This document shows positions 8,928 to 17,932 of a stretch of 64,000 nt of DNA, one piece after another. The stretch's first letter is position 1. Each line of letters starts with the position of its first letter. The stretch is from positions 4,736 to 68,735 of the forward strand of contig CAJMLT010000003.1 of assembly GCA_905214325.1 (NCBI GenBank), written 5' to 3'. Below the pieces are notes generated by a model that worked only from the letters and a program-made list of their open reading frames with translations, searched no databases and had not been told where the DNA came from. This DNA is from an uncultured bacterium (GTDB taxonomy: Bacteria; Actinomycetota; Coriobacteriia; Coriobacteriales; Eggerthellaceae). Made by a program: the position numbers and the translations under genes.

Positions 8928-9923
8928 CTATTTCTTGATCCATGAGAACATGGAGCGGATCTTTTCGCCCGTCTTCTCGATCTCATGCTCGTTGATGGCG
9001 GCACGCTGCTCGAGCAACCACTTGTGGTCGTTGGCGCAATCGTCCATGAAGTCCTTGGCGAAGGAACCGTCCTGAATACGCTTCAGGATGAGTTTCATGG
9101 CTTCGCGGGATTCGGCGTTGATGACCTTGGGGCCGGCATAGTACTCGCCGTATTCAGCGGTATTGGAGATGGAGTAGTTCATGAAGTTGATGCCGCTTTC
9201 GTACATGAGGTCGACGATCATCTTCATCTCATGATAGACCTCGAAGTACGCGAGCTCGGGAGGATAACCCGCCTCGGTCAGGGTCTCGAATCCGGCCTTG
9301 ACCATCTCGACGAGACCGCCACAAAGAACCGCCTGTTCACCGAAGAGATCCTCTTCGGTCTCTTCCTTGAAGGTTGCCTTGATGATGCCGGAACGGGCAC
9401 CGCCGACACCCCAAGCGTAGGACAGGGCGAGGTCCCAAGCATGACCGGTGAAGTCCTGATAGACACATGCCAGATCGGGAACACCGGAGCCTTCGGTATA
9501 CTGACGACGCACGATATGACCGGGGCCCTTGGGGGCGATCATGATGACATCGACGAATTCGGGAGCCTTGATGTAACCGAAATGGATATTGAAGCCGTGA
9601 GCGAAAGCAAGCGCGTCGCCCTCTTTGAGATGGGAGGCGATGTGCTCTTCATAGGTTTTCGCCTGAATCTCATCGGGGACCAGCATCATGATGAGGTCCG
9701 CTTCTTCGGCAGCCTGATCGATGGTGCAGACCTTCAAGCCGGCCTCTTCGGCCTTTGCCCACGAGGAAGAACCTTCGCGAAGACCGACACGCACGTCACA
9801 ACCCGAATCCTTCAGATTGAGCGCATGGGCATGACCCTGCGAACCGTAGCCGATAACGGCTATCTTGCGTTCCTGGATGATCTTCGGATCGACATCCTGT
9901 TCGTAATAAATTGTTACAGCCAT
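8928..9923 (-). CDS. ilvC: Ketol-acid reductoisomerase IlvC (class I)
   Basis: Second common step of Ile/Val synthesis: NADPH-dependent isomeroreduction of acetolactate or acetohydroxybutyrate. The 331 residues fit the short class I form. The Rossmann motif is [14 protein letters not shown]. The nucleotide-specificity loop LREGSSSW contains serines that usually favour NADPH. The C-terminal knotted helical domain carries the metal-binding Asp/Glu residues ([14 protein letters not shown] and the [13 protein letters not shown] region). It follows ilvN by 84 bases, a gap containing a small hairpin, and is the last gene of the ilvD-B-N-C unit before a strong hairpin. Confidence 0.96.
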   Translation of the reverse strand: MAVTIYYEQDVDPKIIQERKIAVIGYGSQGHAHALNLKDSGCDVRVGLREGSSSWAKAEEAGLKVCTIDQAAEEADLIMMLVPDEIQAKTYEEHIASHLKEGDALAFAHGFNIHFGYIKAPEFVDVIMIAPKGPGHIVRRQYTEGSGVPDLACVYQDFTGHAWDLALSYAWGVGGARSGIIKATFKEETEEDLFGEQAVLCGGLVEMVKAGFETLTEAGYPPELAYFEVYHEMKMIVDLMYESGINFMNYSISNTAEYGEYYAGPKVINAESREAMKLILKRIQDGSFAKDFMDDCANDHKWLLEQRAAINEHEIEKTGEKIRSMFSWIKK

Positions 9924-9968
9924 GTTTTCTTCCCTTCTGCTTATGACTGATGGTCACTTTCATTATCT

Positions 9969-9991
9969 AATCGGTGGAAAACCACCCGATT
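9969..9991 (-). other. Hairpin in the ilvN-ilvC gap
   Basis: AATCGGTGG pairs with CCACCCGATT (one bulged base) around an AAAA loop. There is no T-run on the minus strand, so it is more likely a processing or stability element than a terminator. Confidence 0.4.
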
Positions 9992-10007
9992 ATTCAGTGG
10001 TGATGCA

Positions 10008-10493
10008 CTAGCTGACCTTGGGGCCACGCGACATGGCGATGACACCCGTTCTGATGATTTCCTTTATACCGTATGCACGGAGAAGGTCTTCGATACCCTG
10101 TAGCTTCGATTCGGTACCTGTGGCCTCAATGGTAAGAGAAGTCTTGCCCACATCGACGATTTTCGCACGAAAAACATTGGCGATCTCGATGATCTCGCTG
10201 CGCTTGTCGGGCGTGGCATGCACCTTGAACAACACCAGTTCGCGTTCGATGGCCGCCTCGTCGGTGAGGTCGGTGATCTTATGAACGCTGATGAGTTTGT
10301 GAAGCTGCTTGGTGATCTGCTCATAGGCGACATCATCGGCGACCATGACGATCGTGAGACGAGAAAGCGTCGGATCTTCGGTCGGGCCGACCGAAAGGGA
10401 TTCGATGTTGAAACCTCGACGCGAGATAAGACCCGCCACGCGGCTCAGGACACCGGATTTGTTCTCAACGAGCACGGAGAGAATATGCCTCAT
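10008..10493 (-). CDS. ilvN: Acetolactate synthase small (regulatory) subunit IlvN
   Basis: 161 residues: an N-terminal ACT domain (LSVLVENKSGVLSRVAGLIS, followed by RRGFNIESLSVG) and the C-terminal activation domain of the IlvH/IlvN family. It binds valine and confers feedback inhibition on the IlvB catalytic subunit. It starts two bases after the ilvB stop codon, so the subunits are made from one message. Length and motif order are normal. Confidence 0.95.
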   Translation of the reverse strand: MRHILSVLVENKSGVLSRVAGLISRRGFNIESLSVGPTEDPTLSRLTIVMVADDVAYEQITKQLHKLISVHKITDLTDEAAIERELVLFKVHATPDKRSEIIEIANVFRAKIVDVGKTSLTIEATGTESKLQGIEDLLRAYGIKEIIRTGVIAMSRGPKVS

Positions 10494-10495
10494 GA

Positions 10496-12304
10496 CTATC
10501 GACCCCCTTCATGTTCGTCGATCATTTCCGAAATGGGACCGACGTTTATCGCTCCGATGATGTCATCGAGGGGAGCCCCCGGAGCAACCATCGGGAAAAC
10601 GTTTTCCGAACGATCGAAGCGCATATCGAGCAATGCGGGACCCTCGGCGGCGATCAGGCGCTTCATGGCCGCCTCGAGTTCCTCGGGCTTATCGACCCGC
10701 TCGGCACTCCAGCCGTAGGCTTGCGAAAGCTTCACGAAATCGGGGCTGTCGGGCAGCACCGTTTCACTGTAGCGCTCACCATAGAACAGACCTTGCCACT
10801 GATGGACCATTCCCAGCGCCGAGTTGTTCATCAACAACACCTTGACGTTGATACCGTTGATGGCCGCAGTCGCCATTTCCTGAACATTCATCTGGAACGA
10901 TCCGTCACCGGCGACGCAGACCACCTCCTTTTCGGGATAGCCCACCTTCGCTCCGATCGCAGCCGGGAAGCCGAATCCCATCGTTCCCAAACCACCACTG
11001 GTGAGAAACGTTCGGGGAACATCGCGATCCACATGCTGAGCGGCCCACATCTGATGTTGACCCACTTCAGTGGTGACGATGGAGCGTGCGGGATCGAGAA
11101 GATCGGAAAGCAGATCGAGCGCACCTTCCGGGGAGATGGTGCCTGCAGGAGTCGCCAGACCGGGACTGTAGAACGGATGGGCTTTGCGCCATTCTTCGAT
11201 CTGAGCGAGCCACGGACCCGTGACGGTGGAGGGCTCCTCTTTGGCAAGCTGCTCCTCCACTCCCATCAAAACGATCTTGGCGTCACCGACGATGGGGATC
11301 TGGGGAAGACGGTTCTTTCCGATCTCAGCGGGATCGACATCGACGTGGATGACCTTCGCGTGGGGTGCGAAATCCGCAAGACGACCCGTTACGCGATCGG
11401 AGAAACGCGCACCGACGGCGAAGAGCAGATCGGCATTGGTAACGGCATAGTTGGCATATTTCGACCCGTGCATTCCCACGTGGCCGAGGTTCAAAGGATG
11501 GGAAGCCGGGAAGGCCCCCTTGCCCATCAGCGTGGTGACCACCGGGATCTGAAGGGTTTCCGCGACCTTGAGCAGTTCCTTTTCGGAATGAGAGGCGATG
11601 ATACCGCCACCCACATAGAGTATGGGGCGCTTCGAGGCCTTGATCATGTCGACCGCCTGGCGTATCTGGCGCGTATTGCCCTTCACCGTGGGACGATAGG
11701 AGGGAATACGGATATCCTCGGGATATTCGAACACCATTTCGGCACCCGCCAAATCGGAAGGAATATCGATGAGCACCGGACCGGGGCGCCCCGAATTGGC
11801 GATGTAGAACGCCTCACGGAACGTCTTGGTCATATCCTCGCAACTCTGCAGCAGATAGCTGTGCTTGACGATGGGCATGGTGATGCCGACGATGTCGGAT
11901 TCCTGAAAGGCGTCGGTGCCGATGACGCTGCGGGGAACCTGGCCGGTGATGACCACCATGGGAACGCTATCCATGTAGGCGGTGGCGATACCGGTAACCG
12001 TATTGGTGGCACCGGGACCACTGGTCACGATAACGACGCCGGTCTTACCCGTCGCACGGGCGTAACCGTCGGCTTCATGGGTGGCACCTTGCTCGTGGCG
12101 AGCCAGGATGTGCTTGATTTTCTTGGAGTCGTAGAGGGCATCGTAGATCTTGATCGCCTGGCCTCCGGGATACCCGAACACCGTATCCACCCCTTCGGCT
12201 TCCAAGGAGGCGATGATGGCCTGAGCGCCGGTCATCGTCTGACCCTGTTTTTCCGTATGGGGACCCAATCCCTCTTTTTCTTCGTAATCCTTATCGATTA
12301 TCAT
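10496..12304 (-). CDS. ilvB: Acetolactate synthase large (catalytic) subunit IlvB
   Basis: ThDP- and FAD-dependent enzyme condensing pyruvate with pyruvate or 2-oxobutyrate. Three ThDP-family domains are visible: the PYR domain with [16 protein letters not shown] and the catalytic Glu in [17 protein letters not shown]; the central FAD-binding domain; and the PP domain with the [15 protein letters not shown] diphosphate/Mg motif. The listed ATG overlaps the ilvD stop as ATGA. An internal Met ([15 protein letters not shown], residue 24) is where most homologues begin, so the first 23 residues are uncertain. 602 residues with the extension. Confidence 0.95.
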   Translation of the reverse strand: MIIDKDYEEKEGLGPHTEKQGQTMTGAQAIIASLEAEGVDTVFGYPGGQAIKIYDALYDSKKIKHILARHEQGATHEADGYARATGKTGVVIVTSGPGATNTVTGIATAYMDSVPMVVITGQVPRSVIGTDAFQESDIVGITMPIVKHSYLLQSCEDMTKTFREAFYIANSGRPGPVLIDIPSDLAGAEMVFEYPEDIRIPSYRPTVKGNTRQIRQAVDMIKASKRPILYVGGGIIASHSEKELLKVAETLQIPVVTTLMGKGAFPASHPLNLGHVGMHGSKYANYAVTNADLLFAVGARFSDRVTGRLADFAPHAKVIHVDVDPAEIGKNRLPQIPIVGDAKIVLMGVEEQLAKEEPSTVTGPWLAQIEEWRKAHPFYSPGLATPAGTISPEGALDLLSDLLDPARSIVTTEVGQHQMWAAQHVDRDVPRTFLTSGGLGTMGFGFPAAIGAKVGYPEKEVVCVAGDGSFQMNVQEMATAAINGINVKVLLMNNSALGMVHQWQGLFYGERYSETVLPDSPDFVKLSQAYGWSAERVDKPEELEAAMKRLIAAEGPALLDMRFDRSENVFPMVAPGAPLDDIIGAINVGPISEMIDEHEGGR

Positions 12305-13965
12305 CCAAAATACGCCCCCTTATCAGCGCTGGAAACAAGTTTGGCATAGCGAGCCAACACGCCGGTCTCATACTTGGGCTCAGGCGCGCTCCAAGAAGCA
12401 CGGCGCTGGGCCAATTCTTCATCGGACACTTCGAGCTGCATGATTCCCGCATCGATATCGATGGAGATGATATCCCCTTCTTCGACCAAGGCGATGGGGC
12501 CACCGGCATACGCCTCGGGGCTCACATGACCGATGGCGGGACCCTTCGTCGCTCCCGAAAAACGACCATCGGTGATGAGAGCGACGCTTTTATCGAGACC
12601 CATACCGCAGATAGCCGAAGTGGGCGTGAGCATCTCACGCATTCCGGGACCACCGGCAGGACCTTCGTAACGGATGACGATAACATCGCCTTCACGAATC
12701 TGGCCTCCGAAGATAGCCTCGCACGCTTCCTCTTCACTGGAGAAGACGCGGGCGGGACCGCGGTGCTGGCGCATATCGTCTGCCACGGCACTTTGCTTGA
12801 CGACACCGCAATCGGGAGCGATGTTGCCACGCATGACTCTCAGGCCACCGACGGGAGAGTAGGCGTCTTCGACACGACGAACGACCTGCCCATCGACATC
12901 GGGACAACACTCGACCCATTCGGCCATCGTTCCATGACAGGTGAGGGCGGACAGGTCCAAAAGACCGTGACGACCCAGTTCGCCGACGATGGCACTGACG
13001 CCACCGACATCGTTGAGATCTTGGATGTGAAGCGGACCGGCCGGCGCGATTCGGGTGATATTGGGAATACGCGAACAGACTTCATCCCAATCATCCATGG
13101 TAATGGGACACCCGGCGGCATGGGCGATGGCGGTGAGATGCAGCATGGTATTGGTGGAGCCGCCGAAAGCCATATCGAGAGCCATACCGTTATGGATGGC
13201 CGCCTCCGTGATGATATCGAGAGCCTTGATGTCTTTCTCGATCAGTTCCATGATCTTCATGCCGGCATGTTTGGCCAAACGGATGCGCTCGGAATAAACG
13301 GCGGGAACGGTGCCGTTACCGGGAAGGGCGATACCTAAACCTTCGGAAAGACAGCATATGGAGTTCGCGGTGAACATACCCGAACAGCTGCCGCATGTCG
13401 GGCAGGCGCTCTCTTCGAACCACTTACATTCCTCTTCGGTCATCGTGCCGTTGGTCACCTGACCGACCGCATCGAAAAGCGTGTTGAGGTCGGTCTGGTT
13501 TCCGCACTTATCCCGCCCCGCGAGCATGGGACCACCGGAAACGAGAACGGTGGGAATGTTGAGGCGACAGGCGGCGAGCAGCATGCCCGGCACGATCTTG
13601 TCACATGAGGGAATGAGAACCATAGCATCGAACTGATGACCCTGAACGGCGCACTCCACCGAATCGGCGATGACTTCGCGACTGGTGAGCGAGTAGCGCA
13701 TACCCTCATGATTCATGGCGATACCATCACACACGCCGATGGTGGTCATCTGGACGGGCGTACCTCCGGCCATGCGAACGCCCGCTTTGACCGCGTCGGC
13801 AATGGTCTGGAGATGGATGTGGCCGGGAATGATCTCGTTTTGCGAGGAAACGACGGCAACGAGGGGCCGTTCCAATTCCTCATCGGTGAACCCGTCAGCC
13901 TTAAGAAGGCTTCTGTGCGGCGCACGCGCGAGACCTTTTTTGATCGAGTCGCTTCTCATGTGCAT
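12301..13965 (-). CDS. ilvD: Dihydroxy-acid dehydratase IlvD
   Basis: Fe-S enzyme dehydrating the dihydroxy acids to the 2-oxo acid precursors of Val, Leu and Ile. I start at the ATG at 13963-13965 ([20 protein letters not shown]), with AAAGGGAG five bases upstream, giving 554 residues. An ATG two codons later is also possible. Reading in from 14076 would pass through the leader terminator. The family cysteines are in SCDKIVPGM and [16 protein letters not shown], and the C-terminal signature is [12 protein letters not shown] followed by [16 protein letters not shown]. First gene of the ilvDBNC unit, under the T-box-like leader. Confidence 0.95.
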   Translation of the reverse strand: MHMRSDSIKKGLARAPHRSLLKADGFTDEELERPLVAVVSSQNEIIPGHIHLQTIADAVKAGVRMAGGTPVQMTTIGVCDGIAMNHEGMRYSLTSREVIADSVECAVQGHQFDAMVLIPSCDKIVPGMLLAACRLNIPTVLVSGGPMLAGRDKCGNQTDLNTLFDAVGQVTNGTMTEEECKWFEESACPTCGSCSGMFTANSICCLSEGLGIALPGNGTVPAVYSERIRLAKHAGMKIMELIEKDIKALDIITEAAIHNGMALDMAFGGSTNTMLHLTAIAHAAGCPITMDDWDEVCSRIPNITRIAPAGPLHIQDLNDVGGVSAIVGELGRHGLLDLSALTCHGTMAEWVECCPDVDGQVVRRVEDAYSPVGGLRVMRGNIAPDCGVVKQSAVADDMRQHRGPARVFSSEEEACEAIFGGQIREGDVIVIRYEGPAGGPGMREMLTPTSAICGMGLDKSVALITDGRFSGATKGPAIGHVSPEAYAGGPIALVEEGDIISIDIDAGIMQLEVSDEELAQRRASWSAPEPKYETGVLARYAKLVSSADKGAYFG

Positions 13966-13994
13966 ACCTGCTCCCTTTCTGCATCGGATGCAAT

Positions 13995-14027
13995 AAAAAA
14001 AATCCCGTACAGTAAGCTGTATCAGGA
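13995..14027 (-). terminator. Leader terminator in front of ilvD (attenuator)
   Basis: On the minus strand, TCCTGATACAG pairs with CTGTACGGGA (one bulge, one wobble) around a four-base loop and is followed by eight T. It lies 29 bases upstream of the ilvD start and downstream of the promoter, so it must act conditionally. Confidence 0.85.
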
Positions 14028-14250
14028 CTTCGTCAAAAGGGTAGCCAATGCCACCGCGACCGATCACGGGAGTCACCGATTCAACCTACTGATCAGACAG
14101 ACACTCGGAGATCGTCCGAGATGGTTACCTGAAGTTCAGATCGAACAGCTCGAAGGTGGCTTTCGGACCGTCCACCGTTGGCTTCCAGCAAACGCCAACT
14201 CTCTGGGGGATGGATTCGTCCCTACTTTTCCTCGTCAAAGCTTTTCAAGT
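13995..14250 (-). promoter_or_regulatory. T-box-like leader controlling ilvDBNC
   Basis: The 250-base leader shows T-box hallmarks in order on the minus strand. Stem I begins GACGAGGAAAAGTAGGGACG (AGTA-type bulge). It is followed by CCAGAGAG, the GGC...GCTGGAAGCC distal hairpin, and a GCCACCTTCGAGCTG...CTGAAC specifier-loop region. A CAGTAGG...CCCGTGAT segment (Stem II/III side), GCGGTGGCA resembling the tRNA-binding bulge, and the terminator follow. The specifier is unresolved: ATC, CTT, TTC and AAC triplets all lie in the likely loop. The bulge reads TGGC rather than TGGT, which would pair with a tRNA whose discriminator is G, unlike Ile, Leu and Val tRNAs. A leader-peptide mechanism (V-L-I-Q-L-T-V codons overlap the terminator) is a less likely alternative. 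Confidence 0.7.
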
Positions 14251-14256
14251 GAAGCT

Positions 14257-14262
14257 ATTATA
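14257..14262 (-). promoter_or_regulatory. -10 box of the ilv leader promoter
   Basis: A perfect TATAAT on the minus strand lies about eight bases before the leader begins. The -35 region (CTGGTA at 17-bp spacing) is poor. Confidence 0.6.
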
Positions 14263-14352
14263 GCGCGACATGAACGCAATACCAGAAAAATCTGGAGTAT
14301 GATACGAAATCTTACGGGAAAGCGGAATTACTTCCCTTCTGCGTGACACATC

Positions 14353-14392
14353 GTGCCGGGGAGTACACCGACAATGCAACCCTCCCCGACAC
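14353..14392 (-). terminator. Hairpin downstream of the CoA-transferase gene
   Basis: GTGCCGGGGAG pairs with CTCCCCGACAC apart from one mismatch, around an 18-base loop, 10 bases past the stop codon. No T-run follows. Together with the T-box leader this accounts for the 436 bases without a gene between 13966 and 14401. Confidence 0.4.
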
Positions 14393-14401
14393 GGATGCTC
14401 C

Positions 14402-15679
14402 CTAGCGCGGAGAATGCGGGCCGTAACTGGGCTCGAAGACGGAATCAGGCAGCGGCTGTCCGGAGTAACAGGAGATGGCCTGACCGTTTAGGCGATCGAT
14501 GTCGTCTTGGGAATACCCATATTCGCTCATGATGCGCGCCGTATCATAGCCGACCGGTTTGCTTTTGTAGAGCACCGGATCCCCCAAACTACCGAACCGT
14601 ATGGGAGAGGTGGTCAGCACCTTGTCCCCGAATGCGTCATAGGACAGCGGACGGAGGATGTCATTGGCGTAGGCCTCCTCGTCGGCAAGAATGTCGGCGC
14701 TTTTATAGAGACGCTGATAGGGTATCTCCGCTTCTTTGAATATCGCCTCCCAATGGTCCCACGGCTGCGTGAGGAACTGCTGTTCCATCATCTTGATGAC
14801 CTCGGTATTACCGCCACCTCCATCATTGATCGCATCGGAGGTGGTATAGCGTTCATCACCAAGCAGGGAGGTGAGACCGATGGAAGTCATGACATGTTCG
14901 AAATAGATGTCATAGGATCCGAAGCAGATGATGAACCAGATACCATCTTTCGAACAGTAGGTGTTGTTCGTCGGACACGTCGCGTTGTATCGGGACTTCG
15001 GCCATACATCACCGAATTGGGAAGCGGCCAACATGACCTGCATGGTCCATAGGGCACAATGGTAGAGATTGACCGTGACCTTGTCCCCCACTCCGCTGCG
15101 CTCCTTGCGCACCAGAGCGCCGAGCAGACCGGCCGTCAAGGCTATCGAGGCGTTCCAGTCCCCTATCGCCGGTGGCCAGTTGATGGGCTGGTAATGCTCG
15201 TCGGCCTGCGGCAGAGAGGCGAAATAGCCGCCACGGGCGGCATAGGAAGTGGTGTCGAAACCCTTCGTATCCCTTTCCGGGCCGTATTCGCCATAGCCCC
15301 GCACCTGCCCCCATACGATATGGGGATGACGCTCGTGTACCGATTCGTAATCGAGCTTCAGCTTCCGAAGCGCACCGTCGCGAAAACTCGTGACCATGAT
15401 GTCGGCATCCGAAAGCAGACGATCGAGAAGAACCATCCCATCGGGATCCTTCAGATTGATGCTGAGGAAGTTCTTATTGAGCGACGCGAGATCGAACGCG
15501 GGGTCGTCGATGTCGGTTTTCTGCATACCGAAAGCCGGACCATTCGTTCGATACTCATCCCCCGTAAAAGGCTCTATCTTGTAAATCGTCGCGCCCATTT
15601 CCCCCAACACCCTCAAGCTGGCGGGTGCCGCAACATAACCGGTCAGTTCGATGACCTTCACACCCTCTAATCCTTTCAT
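14402..15679 (-). CDS. Family III CoA-transferase (CaiB/BaiF; FldA/HadA-like)
   Basis: Transfers CoA between carboxylic acids through an aspartyl-CoA intermediate in the cytoplasm. The start is the ATG at 15677-15679 (MKGLEGVKVIELTGYVAAP), preceded by AAGGAGG, giving 425 residues. By recall it resembles cinnamoyl-CoA:phenyllactate CoA-transferase FldA of Clostridium in several places: VKVIELTGYVAAPAS, FDTTSYAARGGYF holding the likely catalytic Asp, and KVTVNLYHCALW. The substrate cannot be named from sequence; aryl- or hydroxyacyl-CoA and carnitine-type substrates are both possible. It sits 35 bases downstream of a crotonase on the same strand, so the pair probably forms an operon controlled by the divergent LysR gene. 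No dehydratase or acyl-CoA dehydrogenase is nearby. Confidence 0.85.
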   Translation of the reverse strand: MKGLEGVKVIELTGYVAAPASLRVLGEMGATIYKIEPFTGDEYRTNGPAFGMQKTDIDDPAFDLASLNKNFLSINLKDPDGMVLLDRLLSDADIMVTSFRDGALRKLKLDYESVHERHPHIVWGQVRGYGEYGPERDTKGFDTTSYAARGGYFASLPQADEHYQPINWPPAIGDWNASIALTAGLLGALVRKERSGVGDKVTVNLYHCALWTMQVMLAASQFGDVWPKSRYNATCPTNNTYCSKDGIWFIICFGSYDIYFEHVMTSIGLTSLLGDERYTTSDAINDGGGGNTEVIKMMEQQFLTQPWDHWEAIFKEAEIPYQRLYKSADILADEEAYANDILRPLSYDAFGDKVLTTSPIRFGSLGDPVLYKSKPVGYDTARIMSEYGYSQDDIDRLNGQAISCYSGQPLPDSVFEPSYGPHSPR

Positions 15680-15714
15680 AACCCCTCCTTGTGTCGTGTC
15701 CCCATCACCGTTTT

Positions 15715-16512
15715 CTATCTGCCGCTCCAGACAGGCTTGCGCTTTTCCTTGAACGCGGTCGTTCCTTCCTGAGCATCGGCCGAAGCTTTCGCACGCTCGT
15801 TCAGCTCTTCCATCATGCGCCATCCACTTGACTCGGAAAGAAAGCTCTTATCCATACAGTCATAGATCGCACGCTTGGTCATACGAACGGCAAGCGGCCC
15901 GTTATCCATGATGGAACGAGCGAGGTCCATAGCGGCATCGAGCAGATCCTCTTCGGCGACGACATGGTTGACGAGCCCCCAGGCGAGCGCCGTGTCGGCA
16001 TCGATGGGCTTACCCGTCAGCAACAGTTCGACGGCATGCTTGAGATGAATGGAGCGCCCGATACGCAACGGAGCGCCACCTCCGCCGGGAAACAGAGCGT
16101 TCTTCACTTCGGGAAAGGAAACGGACCCATCGCTTGAAAGAAGAGCCAGATCGCTTGCGAGAAGCATCTCGGCACCTCCCCCGACCACCTTACCGTTGGC
16201 GGCGAGAATGATGGGCTTATCCCAATAACGCCGCGTCATGCCGCCCGTACCCCAACTCTCCCTCCCGACGGGAGGATTGAGGGTATGGGTGTTGTATTCC
16301 TTGAGATCGGCTCCGGCGCAAAACACTTTCCCGGTGTTAGTGATGATGGCGACGGACAGATCATCGCTACGGTCGAAATGGAAGAATGCGTCGCACAATT
16401 CCGCCCACATCGCCGAATTGATGGCATTACGTGCCTGAGGACGATCGAGGGTTATGATGAAGATGCCCTCCCTATCCTCGGTTTTTATGAATTCGAATTC
16501 TCTTTCCGACAT
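15715..16512 (-). CDS. Enoyl-CoA hydratase/isomerase (crotonase), CaiD-like
   Basis: 265 residues of the crotonase fold. The first oxyanion-hole segment is FCAGADLKE and the second is NGKVVGGGAEMLLASDLA. Both acidic residues used by hydratases seem present (Glu in GGAEM and Glu in VSFPEVKNALFPGGGG). The C-terminus, FKEKRKPVWSGR, matches the ending I recall for carnitinyl-CoA dehydratase CaiD (F.EKR.PVW.GR), but many enoyl-CoA hydratases share it. Likely to hydrate or dehydrate the CoA ester made by the neighbouring CoA-transferase. Its start lies in the divergent promoter region shared with lysR. Substrate unknown. Confidence 0.87.
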   Translation of the reverse strand: MSEREFEFIKTEDREGIFIITLDRPQARNAINSAMWAELCDAFFHFDRSDDLSVAIITNTGKVFCAGADLKEYNTHTLNPPVGRESWGTGGMTRRYWDKPIILAANGKVVGGGAEMLLASDLALLSSDGSVSFPEVKNALFPGGGGAPLRIGRSIHLKHAVELLLTGKPIDADTALAWGLVNHVVAEEDLLDAAMDLARSIMDNGPLAVRMTKRAIYDCMDKSFLSESSGWRMMEELNERAKASADAQEGTTAFKEKRKPVWSGR

Positions 16513-16538
16513 CCTTGATTCCTTCCCTTAAAAATTTG

Positions 16539-16590
16539 ACACTTCCTGATTCCTGCACAATTTTCGCGCGTCCCTTGTTACACTTCCTGA
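16539..16590. promoter_or_regulatory. Divergent promoter region with paired 11-base repeats
   Basis: The sequence ACACTTCCTGA occurs at 16539-16549 and again at 16580-16590, same orientation, 41 bases apart (about four helical turns). The first copy overlaps a TTGACA hexamer (16536-16541) with a weak AATTTT 17 bases on, a possible lysR promoter. Spaced repeats in a lysR divergent region suggest regulator binding sites, though typical LysR boxes are inverted (T-N11-A). Confidence 0.5.
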
Positions 16591-16606
16591 AAAGTAAGGA
16601 GTCGCT

Positions 16607-17500
16607 ATGAACCTCTCTCACCTTTACTATTTCAAAACCCTGGCGGAGACGAAGAACTATCAGAAAACCGCCCAGGCCGTCTCCGTATCGCAACCCACGC
16701 TCTCGCTTGCCATCAGTGGCTTGGAGAAAGAACTCGCCGTTCCCCTGTTCGTGAGGAAAAAGGGTTCGGTAGAACTTACCGATGACGGAAGAGCGTTCTA
16801 TCAATACGTCTCCACGTCCCTTCGCTTCCTCGATAAAGGCCTCGATCTCATGAAGGAGCGATCGGGTAACACCAAGCGCGTCATCAACATCGGTACCATC
16901 TATTCGGCGCAAAGCACGGACTGGTCACAGCTCATCTATGACTTCCGTCGCCAAATGCACGGCGACGTCCAAATCAACATCAAGCAATCCACTACACCCG
17001 ACCTTCTGCGCAAGATCAAAAACGCCACGATCGATGTTGCCTTCGCCGGAACGATGGGTCCCGATCCCGACCTCGTATTCCATCCCTGCTGGACCCAGGA
17101 GGCGACCCTGGTAGTCAATCGACTTCATCCCTTCAGCGACAGGGAATGGATTTCCCTTGACGATTTGCGTGGGCACTATGTGATCTCCTATGACCTCAGA
17201 GGTCCCCTCGGTCCCGAGCTGACCGATTTGGTGGGACATCACAACCTCTCCATCGACTACAACTACGCCGATGAGATAACCCTCGCCTCCATCGTGGCCG
17301 CCAACCCCGACATCATGGCCATCGCCTGTCATTCCTGGCTGCTGAATTCCTACGACGAAGAGATACGAACCGTCAAAATCGCCGAAGCGCCTTCTGTTTT
17401 TCGGCAGCTTTTCACGATCTATCGATCCGATGTCAAGCACCCCTACATAGTCAACGAATTCATCAAACTCGCCCGTTCGCTTTATCCGGATCAGGAATAA
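16607..17500 (+). CDS. LysR-family transcriptional regulator
   Basis: 297 residues. The N-terminal winged helix-turn-helix is typical (LSHLYYFKTLAETKNYQKTA, then VSQPTLSLAISGLEKELAVPLFVR). The C-terminal two-lobed effector domain starts near residue 90 (VINIGTIYSAQS). The start has AAGGAG six bases upstream of the ATG. It is divergent from the crotonase/CoA-transferase pair and shares a 94-base intergenic region with it, the classic arrangement for a LysR activator of an adjacent catabolic operon, with a CoA ester or free acid as likely inducer. One of only two plus-strand genes in the window. Confidence 0.92.
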   Translation: MNLSHLYYFKTLAETKNYQKTAQAVSVSQPTLSLAISGLEKELAVPLFVRKKGSVELTDDGRAFYQYVSTSLRFLDKGLDLMKERSGNTKRVINIGTIYSAQSTDWSQLIYDFRRQMHGDVQINIKQSTTPDLLRKIKNATIDVAFAGTMGPDPDLVFHPCWTQEATLVVNRLHPFSDREWISLDDLRGHYVISYDLRGPLGPELTDLVGHHNLSIDYNYADEITLASIVAANPDIMAIACHSWLLNSYDEEIRTVKIAEAPSVFRQLFTIYRSDVKHPYIVNEFIKLARSLYPDQE

Positions 17501-17623
17501 TCGTCTCGGCGGAGAAAAACGCTCCCGACCCGAATCGACACCGTTGGTGCACCCTCCCTTCCGCGTCGCCTCCGTGGATCGAACCTGCCCCTCCACCAAA
17601 GGCGCTGATGAATCGGCGCGACA

Positions 17624-17653
17624 AGGATAAGACAGGAAACCTATCCTCTTTTT
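17624..17653 (+). terminator. Intrinsic terminator of lysR
   Basis: AGGATA pairs with TATCCT around a 12-base loop and is followed by CTTTTT on the plus strand, 124 bases after the lysR stop. Confidence 0.6.
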
Positions 17654-17860
17654 ATCCTTCTTCCGAAGAATTGGAAAATTGTTTCTTTTGAACTCCGAGG
17701 GGACTTTTTTGTTTTTCCAAAAACCAAGGGGGGCAGCAGTATCCATATGGTCATTCGTCGCTTTTTGGGGGGAATATATCTCGAAAAACGACCGTATGGA
17801 ATCTTGACATTCGCCATGGTCTGTCTTGGGTATCGATACAATGAGAGGAGCTGCAAGACC

Positions 17861-17890
17861 TTGCTTGGCCTCCTTCGGGAAAGCTATACT
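17861..17890 (+). promoter_or_regulatory. Promoter of the gamma-carbonic-anhydrase-like gene
   Basis: TTGCTT (17861-17866), an 18-base spacer and TATACT (17885-17890), ending 42 bases before the chosen start codon. Confidence 0.55.
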
Positions 17891-17932
17891 TTTCCGAAGT
17901 GGCCCGAACACGAAAAAGGAAGTGTCCGATTC

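Larger units (their letters stand above)
17501..17932. other. 432-base intergenic region after lysR
   Basis: Holds the lysR terminator (17624-17653), an AT-rich stretch with several T and A runs (17640-17740), and a promoter for the downstream gene. The frame of the downstream gene stays open from an ATG at 17747, but the extra 62 residues (MVIRRFLGGIYLEKRPYG...) match nothing I recognise and have no ribosome binding site, so I treat them as non-coding. No tRNA or known small RNA is recognisable. Confidence 0.5.

Noticed and set aside
10511..12349. A 612-codon plus-strand open frame opposite ilvB
   Set aside because: The opposite strand has a complete, well-conserved IlvB with coupling to ilvD and ilvN; the plus frame is a by-product of codon bias.
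13966..14076. N-terminal extension of IlvD to 14076
   Set aside because: It would translate through a strong terminator; the ATG at 13965 has AAAGGGAG and gives the family length.
17747..17932. N-terminal extension of the gamma-CA protein to the ATG at 17747
   Set aside because: No ribosome binding site, no similarity to the family, and a good promoter (17861-17890) lies inside it.
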